A stretch of 64,000 nucleotides of DNA from Rhabdornis inornatus (lineage: Eukaryota > Chordata > Aves > Passeriformes > Rhabdornithidae), in NCBI GenBank assembly GCA_013397075.1, contig VWZS01004479.1, positions 248,001 to 312,000 on the forward strand, written 5' to 3'. Both the position numbers and the translations under genes were made by a program. The stretch's first letter is position 1, and each line of letters starts with the position of its first letter. The notes beneath the pieces are model-generated. The model was not told the origin of the DNA. It saw only the letters and a program-made list of their open reading frames with translations, and did no database searches. Positions 51,022-62,442 of the stretch are shown here, piece after piece.

Positions 51022-54000
51022 GGCTCTGTTAATTTCCTTCTTATTTTTGAGTTTGCTGATAGAATACCAATGCCACTACGCTTCTCACTTCCTTTAGACT
51101 GAAAACCTCTAAACTGCTCTTGCCCTGTGCATATCCCTGTGACAATGTAAGATGGATCTGCCTCACTCAGACTGATGTAGTTGAGCGCCTGTAGACAATT
51201 GTTCCACACAGAGCTGAAAAGCCTAGAAACACTGTTGTCTATCCCGAGGCATTCTCCTACCTACATGTTTAGTATGCAAATATGGAGTCTGGCTTTTCGA
51301 TCTTTTGAATGCCTAAAGCATCTTACCTCTCTTTGAAGAGTTGATTTTGCTTATCTTACTTTTTTGAAACTTCTCATATATCTGCTTTTCTCCAGCATAC
51401 AAGACAAGAATTCCCAATGGCATGGTGCAGACCTCCTAGTGTGCTAACCCATTGATAGCTGGGCTTGAAAAACCTTGCCAATCTTGCTCTGCATTGATCA
51501 ATAGTTACCCCTGTAACTGCACAGAGACTGTACAGAAGTCATGTTTCCCTTGACATGAAACGACCAGAAGGCTTTTGTCTAGCCCAGAGATCTTGACTCT
51601 GCTTCACTGATCAGCCCTATGTTGAAAAAGCCTTGCCATTCTGCTGCTTTTTAGGTTTTTTTCACAGCTCCCTTTGTTTCTAGTGTGATTCCCTGTCTTC
51701 TGGTACCAGGACCAGTGAGTCTCCTTGTGTGAGCTTAGCTCTCTCTGCCCATGCCAGGCAGCCTCCATTGCTAGCAGCTGCTTTGCTACAGGAGGGGACT
51801 GAAGTGTTCCATTGAACTGAAAAGACTGGACTTGGCAAGCTCCTTGGCTTAATGAGGTCTGCAAACTGTCTTTGAATCCAAGACTCCCATGATGGTTATT
51901 GTTAGCACTTTTCGACACTGCAGTCTTTATATAGGGTAAAATATTCAAAAGTGCTTAAGTGAAGGTCAATAAGACCTGGCTATTAAAATAAATAAATAAA
52001 TAAACCCCAGACCCACAATTAACAGATGTTTGTGGTTCTGCAATAAGTGAAACTATTTTAACAGCCCTTTGGTAGAAACCAAATGCTGAAGTAACCTTTT
52101 GGTTAAAAAGCAGCATAACTGTGTAGCCTGATGGAAGGGCTTCCTCATGGAGAATGAAGCAGCCTCTGGGTTCAGGGAACAGCTTACTGCACAGACAAAC
52201 CAAAACAGAGCCAAAAGGAGGATGCTTGGCAAAGCTTCCACCTGCAGAGCTGTACCTGGGGGGAGCATCTTGTCTGCAGCAGGATAACCTGCTGCTTTCG
52301 AGGCAGCTGGTTCAGGTGGTGACACCTCACCTAATTTTTCTGTGAGTTGTTTCCATGTCTGGGGCACCACAAAGCAGGCACACAGAGAGAAGCTGCACAG
52401 CAGACTGGCTGCATGGAAAGACACAGCCTGGTGGTCCTCCTTAAGCCAAGGGATGGTAAGTGCATCTCCAGGGAATGGAGATGGCAGCTTCAAAGACCTC
52501 AGGAAACCAAAGTATTTGTCTCTTGCATACTGGCTACCGAATCAGAATGGGGAGAACACCGTTTCTTCCTTTATGAAATTCAGCCTTTAAGTTTCCTTTG
52601 TTTTTACTACATGTGTCCAGAAACGAAGTGTTTCATTTTGGGGATCAGAAGGAGCTTTTCAGTGCACATGAGGCTCTCCTCTTTTCATTTCACAGAAAAA
52701 AAAAACAAGAGCAGGGGGAGAAAGGGAAGTTGCATCTGTTCAATGCAAGCTTACAAAATATTTTGAACTTAGCAGTTACAGTGAAAACAAATGCAATTAT
52801 TCACACAGCTCTACTCACTTTGCACACAGAAGCAGTGAGATGATCCACAACTAAAGATATTTCATTTTAAAACATTCATTTACACAGTGAAGTAGCAATA
52901 TTGAGCATGGGAATATGTGTTTTGGAATCAGGACCTGGGTTTGTGAGCATATATGATGGAAATCAAGTCAAAATCTCACTTAGATTTGAGTTCCTCCTCC
53001 TGGTAAAGCCTGCTGCTTCTGCAGTCTATCTGATTGTTACTTGCTTTAGTAGTAATAACCTGGTGTAGGCTGGAATAAAAGCTTTTCACAATAAACCTCA
53101 ACTCTACTGATCTGACTGGCTTTGACCCAAGTATTAGACTGCTTTCTCCTGCAGGCTGTATGGTGTAAAATGAGAGAATCATTTGCCTTTAGGTTGAGCA
53201 AATGAAACCCAATTTATGGCAACAAAAACTTTGGAGGCTAACTTGCTGTCTCATTTATCCTTCTAAACGTAAATGAAAATCACATGTAAAATTTTATTAA
53301 TAAAACAACTGTCACTTTTGGTTATTTTAAGCCTGAACTCTGCCAAATGCAAATACAATAAATAATTTTAGAGAGAAAACTGGGTAAGCCAGCCCAAAAT
53401 CTGCTTTTGTATTTTTTTATAGAGATGCCAAGACTGTTTGATCAGCATGGGAGAGCAATTTGTTGACTCACAGACCTAGCTCTCTCTGATTACTGCTTAC
53501 ATAGCACTTTGGAAAGGTTGGCCAAATACCTTCAAGTCAAGTACCTTGTTATTATGAACATGAGTGCCAGTAACAAAGAAAAAATAGCCTACATGTCATT
53601 GAATAATAAATCATGGAGGCAAATAAATGGCTTTTCTAAGAAATGCTCTATTTACATTTTGTCACGTGACACGGCTTTGCTTATGCTCATGGATGTGATA
53701 ACACTTAAAAGAATGCTTCCTTTTCACTGCAGCATCTTGGCATCAATCATTTCAGTGCAACTGCATATTCTGGGATCTGTTTGCAATCAGGCAAACGGAG
53801 CAACAAGGGAGATTTAGTGGTAAGAGCCATTTTTAGCTGGAATGCTGGAGCTGTGTAGGTAAATGTAGCTGGCCTTACTCAGCGGTCATAAACTGCCTCC
53901 CTCACACGAGCCTTTGGCATAATTACTCATGCAGAACAGGTATTCATCCTCTCTAAGCACCACATAAATGAGGCCATGGTAAAGTTATGCAAAGGAAATA

Positions 54001-54078
54001 TGTATCCAATCTGATAAGAAGTCCCTAATAATTGCTGGTATTTTCCATAATATTAGTTTAGGGCTAGAGCCACAAAAA
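51022..54078. other. Noncoding sequence, no gene recognised
   Basis: A 146-codon minus frame at 52053-52493 and a 139-codon plus frame at 52347-52766 partly overlap and match nothing known. An ATAA-type microsatellite occupies about 51984-52004. The stretch at about 53.5-54.06 kb is AT-rich and unique and is discussed as a possible conserved noncoding element. Confidence 0.6.
51984..52004. repeat. ATAA tetranucleotide microsatellite
   Basis: About five units of the AAAT/ATAA type in a row. It is a short simple repeat. Confidence 0.93.
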
Positions 54079-54265
54079 AGGTTTAGGCATGTAAGCTCTG
54101 CCTAACTGCCTTGTAGGCATTTGTGGCCAATATTTAGATCCTCAAAACCCCCGTTCAGCTACTGCCTAACCCTAGAGGCGTCTGAAGTCTGCAAGTGCCT
54201 ATGTTCCTGCCAGTAAAATTCCTGAGGTGCCCGAAGGTCTGCTCCTGGGCATGCCTGGGACTGCC
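54079..54265. repeat. Possible old interspersed repeat rich in GCCTA/TAGGC words
   Basis: Within about 190 bp the words TAGGCAT, TGCCTAAC, GTAGGCATTTGTGGC, ATTTAGATCCTC, CTGCCTAACCC, GAGGCGTCTGAAG, GTGCCTATG, GAGGTGCCC and GGGCATGCC occur, on both strands, with loose dyad relations. Such reiterated GCCTA/TAGGC words typify an old amniote interspersed repeat as I remember it, but I cannot name a family. Boundaries are approximate. Confidence 0.4.
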
Positions 54266-56130
54266 TCTGTTTTTTCTTTCTTCTTTTTTTTTTCTTCTCT
54301 TCCCTTCCTGAGCTCAGTAAGTAGATACTCAGCTCATGTTTAACCCCTGATGGCATCCACCAATGAGAGTTCTGAAAAATATTCCTTGGGAAGCACCCCC
54401 CCAAAAAAAACCACAACCCCAAAAGTACTGCAGCTGCTGGAAATAGTAGTTAACCTCAGTCTAAGCTCTCCATAGTGACAGGACACCAGACATCAGGTCC
54501 TTTCTCTGACAGAGGGGGGATACTCCCCCTTATTGCTGAGCTCCAAGCTAAAGGCAAGGATTGTCATCTGTCTAGGGCATCATGAGGGTTTCCCCAGACG
54601 AGGCTGATGCTCTTTTGCAGGGTGTAGACATGCCTCTCTTGGCTGAGTGAGGGATGTCCCTGGAGCTCTGCCCCAGCTGAAAAGTGTCCCTGTGTCCGTC
54701 TGTCCAGCCAGCAGTTCTGTTTCCCTGTCCCAGTTAACACCCTGGGGTGCCAGGCACAGTGCCAGCTTCGGCAGGGAGGGCCTGGGAGCACTGCAGCTTT
54801 CTGCCTCCAGCCTGGTGATCCAGGCATTTGGCAGCAGTCTCAGGCTGTGCTTCCAGATGGCCAAACCAGCCATCCCTGCTACCTTCTCCCTCACCCCACG
54901 GTCACAAGCCCTGCCCTCTCTTGTGGTAGTCCTGGCATCTCCAGCCTCTGCTGAGGCAATTCAGCTTCCTAAAATGCCAAAAAGATTCCCCCCCACACCC
55001 TTGGCAGGTGTAGCCTTCTGCAGGTTTAGTGAATTATGTCATTCTGTGAAGGGATCCAGCCACCCCCAGAGCTGGCTGGAAGAAAGCCTTGTGAGCAGCC
55101 TTGCTGGTGGGGATGAGCTGGTGCCAGCTCCAGGAAAGGCTTTCAGGCATCCCAGAAAACTAACTAAGAAGCCTAACTTTTCTTCTTTCTCTTTTAGAGA
55201 AGTTCAGTGATTGATCTGCAAAATCAGCCTGTGGCCGTCTTGCCCAGGAGCTGATGTTCGCAAAAAGTGACTGATGTAGGTACCCTACACCAAAGGAAGG
55301 TGCAGGCCAACAGGAGACAGCTCCTTTATTTTGCCAGCAAGATACTTCTTCTAGCATTTTTTTAACTGTCTTTAGATGAATTGTATGAAAGCAGGAGTGG
55401 AAAAGTGCTCCAGGCTAATATGAATCAGGTGAATGGGATGGAGGCATTTACCCCTTCCTGCTTTTCACCCTGTAAAATGAGACTTTGGAGGTCAACAATA
55501 AAGCTAATGCCAAATAGAGCAGGTAGGAGAGTCAGCAGAAAGAAAGTGAGATAAAAAGTCGGAATATAGCTGAGATTTGGAGGAAGAAGCAATAGCCCAT
55601 GGCTTTCTTGGTATTTCCTGGATTGAATAGCCTGCTACTTCACAGTAAGTAGCCACCTCCATTTCTTCAGTTAGAAAGAGCTAGAGAATCTCACAGATGT
55701 TTTATTTGCATCCTTTCTGTTGGACTTTTAGGAAGGAGACCTTAGCCTGGTTGGGTGTAGCTGGGCACCATTATTTAACAGGCCCAGATGGAGTGCAAAT
55801 GACTCAGGTGTGGAGCTGCGATTTGCCTTTCTCAGAGTGCTAGGACTCTTTTGAGTTTAAGTTCTTGTGCACAGGTAGGTGGCTACATAATTTCAAACCT
55901 GTCACCATCTTTTATTTTGGTGAAGAAACAGCAGAATAATTTTTTTTTCTGTGGCCATCTGGATTTGGATGAATTGTGTGTGCACATATGCATACCTGCC
56001 TGTACAGTTTCCAGTTCTTGGATGTATTCTTTGACCATGGTTGTACTGGTAGTAGCAGGAGGTGAGTCCACAGCTTTCCAACAGACAGCCCAATGTTAAA
56101 TACATAGCAGAGGCTATGTTTGGACCAGAG
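54266..56130. other. GC-richer noncoding patch with a long chance-like ORF
   Basis: A pyrimidine tract (54270-54309) opens this part. At 54647-55210 the plus strand has the longest open frame of the window, 187 codons rich in Ser, Pro, Ala and Leu, with no domain I can recognise. Frames of 104 and 87 codons overlap it on the minus strand, as expected for GC-richer DNA with few stops. Near its end there is a good 3' splice-acceptor signal (pyrimidine tract to TTTTAG at 55198) and an AATAAA at 55497-55502, so a noncoding terminal exon is conceivable but not shown. Confidence 0.45.
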
Positions 56131-56316
56131 GGTGTTTATTGGGAACAGGCATCCCAGGGCAGTGGTCACAGCACCAGCCTGCCAGAGTTCAAGATGTTTT
56201 TGGACAATGCTCTCAGGCACACAGTGTAAACCCTGGGGTGTCCTGTGCAGGGCCAGGAGTTGGACTTCAGTGATCCTCAAGGGTCCCTTCCAACTCAGGA
56301 CACGGTAGGATTCTAA
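56131..56316 (+). mobile_element. CR1 LINE, 3'-end fragment on the plus strand
   Basis: This is a CR1 3' tail in sense orientation. Landmarks in order are GGGAACAGGCATCCCAGGGC, GTGGTCACAGCACCAGCCTG, CAGAGTTCAAGATGTTTTTG, GACAATGCTCTCAGGCACA, GGGGTGTCCTGTGCAGGGCC, AGGAGTTGGACTTCAGTGAT and GGGTCCCTTCCAACTCAGGA, ending near a worn ATTCTAAG in place of the terminal ATTCTATG repeat. The text differs clearly from the two minus-strand copies at 3.3 and 13.1 kb, so it belongs to another CR1 subfamily. It is about 190 bp long, 5'-truncated and has no coding part. The left boundary is approximate. Confidence 0.9.
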
Positions 56317-59300
56317 GGAACTGGGGCAGTTGGCTGGGGTGGCTGGTGAGATTTGAGTTTGAGAGCAGAGTCAAATGCACATGATGCAAATGTAAGAAGA
56401 ACAGGACTTGCACTTCACACGTTCTGGTGGCTCCTTTGTTTAATGCTGGGTCAGTTATGTGGCATCTCTTATTTGGTCTCAAAAATGAATATTTCATTAC
56501 TTTGACTTTTCAATATGTCGTCACTTCACGTAAATATCGTTCCTTGGTAGATATGCTACAGAACAGCAGGATAATGCCCCCAACTCCTTTTTCTGTCACA
56601 TGTGTGTTTATCTTAAGATTTTCTGTCAGTGTTGCATGCTGTACATATGGAGCTGTACATGTTGAGCCCTTCTGCATATCTGTGAATTCTTACAGCACCA
56701 AAGGCAGAGTCCTAACCACCTGGAGGGTCTTCCTGGTGATATAGAATTGCAAAGCATTATTAGCAAGCAGTGTGTTATACCCAGTTAGAAAACAAAATAA
56801 AAAAAAGGGGGTTGCTGTTCAAGTGTCTGCTCCTCCCAGCTTCTACCATGTAGTGAGCTTAAAATGTGTGGGATGCTTTTGCTTTGCTTTCTCCTTATCT
56901 CACCCAATTTCAAGAATGGCATAAACCATGTTTTTTCTTAATTAAAGAATTAAATGCAGGTTAAATAAATAGTGTTGTCAGCTTCTGCTGTCTTACAACA
57001 GCTTGAATTTGAGACATGTATTATAGGAGGTCTCTGGTGTTCCTGCTCTCTCCCCTGCTCTCAGCTCTGCTGCTTGGTCTGTGAGAAAATGTGTCCTCCT
57101 GGTAGTGCCATATTAGAAAGGAGGGGTGAGTGTTTCCTGTCTAGTGGAGCTATCATCAAGTTTCAGTCCAAATAAAGCTGAAAGGGTCTGCAGATCGGGA
57201 GGCTTTTCTGGTGAGATTTGCTCTGTACATTTGTTTTTATAGTACTATAGTTGCCAATCAAAGAAGCAAGCAAGTCACTGCTTAATCCAATGCAGACTAA
57301 ACAGCAAGGGGACTGGTTATGGGAATTTGCTTACAAAGAGATTTCCTGTTCTGTTTGGAGGTCAGTCCCAGTAAAAATAAGATAGTAGATGGATTTACTT
57401 TGTCCTTCAACGTATAAGTGTACAAGTGATAATCCCAGGTTAGCATGTGAAAAACATGGGCTGGAATCTGAAAAGGACCCAGAGAGAGACTTTTTCTCAA
57501 TTGTATAGAGGAGTGACCCTTTCAAAATGACAAATGCCTTAGTTTTGTCTTGGTTGTCTTACTTTGCAGACATAACAAGGATGTAGATCCTTGAAAGGAT
57601 CCTAAATTTTCATGTAAATGAGGGAGTAGTCACTCAAAAATCCAGTCTCCAGGCATAATTTTAGAAATTAGTTAGAATATCAAATTGTTTCATCTGATGT
57701 ATTCACACTTTTCCAAATAGGAAGACTAGAGCAGGTTTGTCATTTGTGTTGCCTTGGGGAACTCCAGGATATGTTTTATGTAATCACAATGCCATATTAT
57801 GGTGAAGTTAGAAAAAAACTGAGGTTGAATTCACAAACTTAGGGTACACCTGGACAGCAGTGCCCAGTTCATAAAGAACCGCAGCCTGGGAATTTTTTGC
57901 ATGAGGCAGTGAGAGTTTGTTCCTTTCATTACCCTCTGAAGAAGTAGAACTGAAGCTGCTTTTCCAAAGGGGCTTTAAATGAATATCCTCATTCTTCCTA
58001 TACTGCATAATACAAGTTCTGCAAGAACAGCTTCAAGGATGGTCAGACTGCATTTTTGCTTGGAAGATTCCTCATTGGAAAATTTACCAGTGACAATTTC
58101 TATGCAAGTTAGACAGTGCACTGGGAGCGGCTTTTGCTGTCCAGCAGTGTGGTTAATGAGTGATCCAGTTGTTTGGCTTTTTTCTCACTCGTGGGCCTTC
58201 CCATTTCTTCTGAGGAAGGGAGCAAAGATGGGCTTTTCCACTGCCTACTCCTGGCTGTGGGTACAGCACAGGCAAGAACTACATATAAAGGGCTGGACAA
58301 GGTGGAGAGCTGCAGTTCTTGGTGGTTGGAGGTGTTGGCACCTGCAGTTACTCCTGGCTATGAATCAACGTGGAGGAAGGAGTTCACAGCACTGGTCAGT
58401 AAAGTCATAAGAACCACAATTACAGCCACTGCCCTATCAAAGCCCTTTTACTCCTCCCCTCATTTAGAAACAAATGTACCAGCAAGCAGTTTTGAATTAC
58501 TAGAGTCCAGTCAGAGCTCATCTGAGCCTACATCAAGGGTGTACCTTTCTTTTTAGATGTGCTACAGGTATGAGCATGGCCCCTGCCAGTCCAGTCTGTT
58601 TCTGGCTGCTCTCTGTCCTTTTTGTTATGAAGCCCCATGAATTTTCCTTGTGTTGAGTAATGTTTTTTGGCCCTGCTTCCCTGTATATCCCTCTCCTAGC
58701 AGATGTTCTATTTTCATTCTTAATGTATATCCTATAAATTTCCTCCTCCTCTTCTGAATAACTTGTGGTTGTTAAGCCAACAGATTCATCTTTATGCTTG
58801 CCATAGTTTTGTTCCCTTAGATGTCTATTTGCTTTCAGAAGTATACAGACACCTGTTTTTATCTCCGATGCATTTCCAGCCTTCATATCCATATATCCAA
58901 ATGGAAATGCTAATCAAGTTGAAAATCTGTAGTTTAATTCTTGAGACCCAGACTTTTGATTAACAAATGCAGTTTACTCCAGTAAATGAAGTTGTTGCCT
59001 GTTGTGAAACTAAAATTCCATTCATATTTTGAGATCCCTTCATTATTTCAAGATTCATGCATTTAGACTTAAGATGGAGTTGAGATCTATGAGGATTCTT
59101 CTTTTAGGGTGAAGTGCATGGTGCTTGTAGGAGGTGATTTCTTTTCCAAATACATGTTTGATTCTTTTTTGCAACCCTGGCCAAAATCTTCATCTGTACT
59201 TGCATTTACACCAAATTGTCAAACACGTGAGCTATATGTTATTGTGCTCACTGTTTCTGTGAGTCTCCTGGTGTAATGTCAAATCATGTGATATATGTGT

Positions 59301-62300
59301 TGTGCTCACCTGCACTTTGTCTTAATAGTGACATGGATGGCAAAGCCAAACAAGGGCAATGAGAGAAGGTATCCTAGTTTGACAATGAGGTTTGTGCTGC
59401 ATTTCTTTAGCTGGCAAATTGAATCTTAATATCAAATTTTGCTCACATCAATTATCTTTGTTTGTATATGTTAACTTGGTCAGTAAGTGTCAATTTCTCC
59501 AGTTATTTGCTTTACTAAATCTTCCATTTCTTTATTTGGATATGAAATACAAAGCTTCGTCATTCTGGGTGTTAGTCTTGTTGCCTAAATCAATCCCTTC
59601 TTATGACATTGATCCATTTGGCATCTCTTGAAAGCAGTCTGCAGATTTCATAATCTCATTCATCCTTACTTTGAGTTTCCTCATATGAGAACAATTACAG
59701 TTTTAGCCAAATACACAATGCTGTGATGTGGAAAGAGCTATGACATATCAGTATTGATTGCTGGTGATGATTCTAACTGTACTAACTCAAATTTGTTAGT
59801 GTTTTCTATTTGAAATTGCAGCATTTATGTTTAGTGCACCAGCCTGTTGCTGTTAGCTTCCCTGGTGCTTCTTGGGTTGGCTGGTATTTTTTTGAAGTTA
59901 AAGCTTCAGTTTTTCCACATGTCAGTTAGAGTAATTTCCCACTTCCTCTATAAACTTAGATCCTGGAAAGATGATTCAGATCTCCCTCTACAGCAAAGGC
60001 TGAGTAATCTGGTTGGTAGCAATTCTGCCCAAGGAATTCTATCCATGGGTGCTATTGTTTGGCAGCATTTGTCTTCCAGTTAGGAAGCAGGGCACCTGCC
60101 CCACTTCCACCAAGCTTCCTAAATTCTGAGTCCACCCAGGACAGCTTGAAGCCAAAGAGGAGGTAAAAATGCTAATTGCCCAGAGACATGGGCAATGTCC
60201 ACCTCACTCTGAGCTGAGAAAAGAGGGGCACCACCACATCTGCCTCTTTCACAGGTGGGGAGGGCAAACACAGAGGGCATGGGAGGCACCTGCCCCACAG
60301 GGAAGGGTGAAGGGAGGCTTCTGAGAGGACATTTGAGGGCTTCTAGCAGAGGCCAGTCCTGGTCAATTCTTTGAAGCAAAAGCTCGCAAAGGTGTCATCC
60401 GCTCCCCAGGAGCAGTGTAGTCTCCCCATGTGCCACACATCTCACAAAGTTCTCTTTCCTTTAGTCCTCAGTCTTTCCTCTTCTCTTACATGGAAGCTGT
60501 TAGTGTGCACATTAAATGGGCTGCTTTTCTTTAGTTCTCCCTCACTGCACAGTTGAACTTTGTCTTAAGTAAAATACAGTTCTATGCAAACTATAAAACT
60601 GCAACCTCTGTACTCAATTTTTTCTCAAGTGGCACAGTCTTTACAGGTCTTTACAGAATTTATTGTGCTTTATTCCATAAAGAACAATTTTACTTTCAAT
60701 GTTTTGTGTGCTTGAAGTAGGAAAATATTTCATATGATGTTTGGAAGCAAGAGTAGCCATGCAGTCTTCCATAAAAAAATCCATAATCAATCTCCATAAG
60801 CTTTTTAATATATTTACTTTAAAATTATTTTGGATTCACTATATGTTTCCTACAAATTAAAGCTGATAAAAATCATGTGTTGTATTAAGTACTCGATCTC
60901 CCCCAAAAATTCAGTTACTTTTTACTCACTGGCTTGTCCAAACAATGAATTAATTTTTTTGCTGTCTGTATGACAAAGGCCAGCCAGAATGTATATAATT
61001 TTTTTCTTTTGAAGTAGTTTCTTAAAAGCTTACATTTCACTCTGAGGAACTTTTTGTAAACTGGTAAAAATCTGACTGTCTCTAGGGAATATTAAAATAT
61101 TTTAGTATTATTACTATTGTAAATTTTGTAACACAGAGAACTAGAAACCTCAGTAAAACACTGAAATTAAGGGAATATTAAAAATCAGCGTGTTCTTCTG
61201 CATGTAATTTTGCATCGCTCCCTGAAATAAATCACTGTAACAAGTGTTGAAAATGATGACTTTGACTACTAAAGAATGCTAGTGAATGCTTATATTAAAA
61301 GTTTCATTCTCTTGATCAGAATTTGAGTTACACAGGGAAACATGCAGAAATAAATAAATTAACATTGTTGTTTAAAATGTGGTTGTAGAAATTCAGACTT
61401 GTAAACATGAATTCCCTGGTAATTTTCAATCTTCTGGAGTGGGAGGAGTCAATAACAGCAAAATATATGTTTTGAGTATTACCTATGTCTAAGTATTAAA
61501 AAAATGTGCCACACTGTCAGTATCATAATGCCATGAATGAGCTGCCTGTCAATAAAGAATTATTTTGTGATGTACTGTGTATCCTAATGTGCAGATGATG
61601 CAAATGACAAACAGGAGTTAATGAAATATGGATTTGTCCCAGAACAAAATAGGATGTTAAAGGGCAACAGATTTTGAAACAGCTGTCCTGTGACACAGAG
61701 TAATGAGACTGGGGGCTTTTTCTGGTTTAGCTCAAAGTTTCAAAAATTTCTCACTGTATTGTCAGAATATGTTCTTCTATGTATTTCTTGGCAAACTTTG
61801 TATGTGTATAACCCCTGATCCTGCCAAGATGTTCTGAGACCTGCATTATCTTCCACATGAAAATGGACAGTAAAAAGCTTGTCTCTCAAGTTGTAAAGGG
61901 GAGAAGTTAAAGATACATAAAACAACGAGAGTTAGAAAGAATTTAAATTTAGTTCTCCTGTTTGGTCATTCATAACAGGAGGATTAGAGAACACAGCCAT
62001 GAAAGGCAACAAGTTTGAACAGCTAGAAGACTTTGTGTTGCTCTTTTAAATAAAACACAAAAGTTACACTTTGAAAATATTGCCCTATTAGGTTGTCTTA
62101 CCATTGAACTGTGAGATAGAGCAGTCAGTGTACTCTTGGAGATGGCCACACTACTTAAAAGCAAAATTAATGGGTTGGATATGGTTTGAGTCAGACATTA
62201 TCTGATGAGCTCTTTGGATGGTGGAAATGGCTTTGACAACAATTGCTTTGAAGAAAGCCCCTGATCATTATGGATAAACCTGTTCAGAGAGGTAGCTGGG

Positions 62301-62400
62301 AAGAAAGTGGGGTGTGAGGCTCACCTCAGCAGCCTCTCATCAGCTGGGGCTGTCTGGGATGGGAAATGGGCTGAAGCTGAGCTTATCCCATCAGTTGCTC
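56317..62400. other. Noncoding sequence, AT-rich toward the right
   Basis: Frames reach 143 codons at 57979-58410 (plus) but show no recognisable protein. A CATATAAAGG box lies at about 58280. A GC-richer part is at about 60.05-60.4 kb. The 60.6-61.7 kb part is strongly AT-rich and unique-looking and is raised as a possible conserved noncoding element. No mobile element or RNA gene was recognised. Confidence 0.6.
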
Positions 62401-62442
62401 TGTGTGTGTGTCTGTCTGTCTGTCTGTCTGCCTGTCTGCCTC
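62401..62442. repeat. TG then TGTC/TGCC microsatellite
   Basis: Five TG units pass into about five TGTC units and then mixed TGCC/TGTC units. It is a compound simple repeat. Confidence 0.96.

Noticed and set aside
52053..52766. Overlapping 146- and 139-codon frames on opposite strands
   Set aside because: Long frames on both strands in a GC-richer patch are expected by chance; neither has a recognisable product.
57979..58556. 143- and 127-codon overlapping plus-strand frames with a CATATAAAGG box
   Set aside because: Two frames compete for the same DNA, no family likeness exists, and the TATA-like box lies inside rather than before the frames.
62401..62442. Direct-repeat array considered as a CRISPR-like structure
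   Set aside because: Units are 2-4 bp with no spacers; it is an ordinary microsatellite, and the window is from an animal nucleus.
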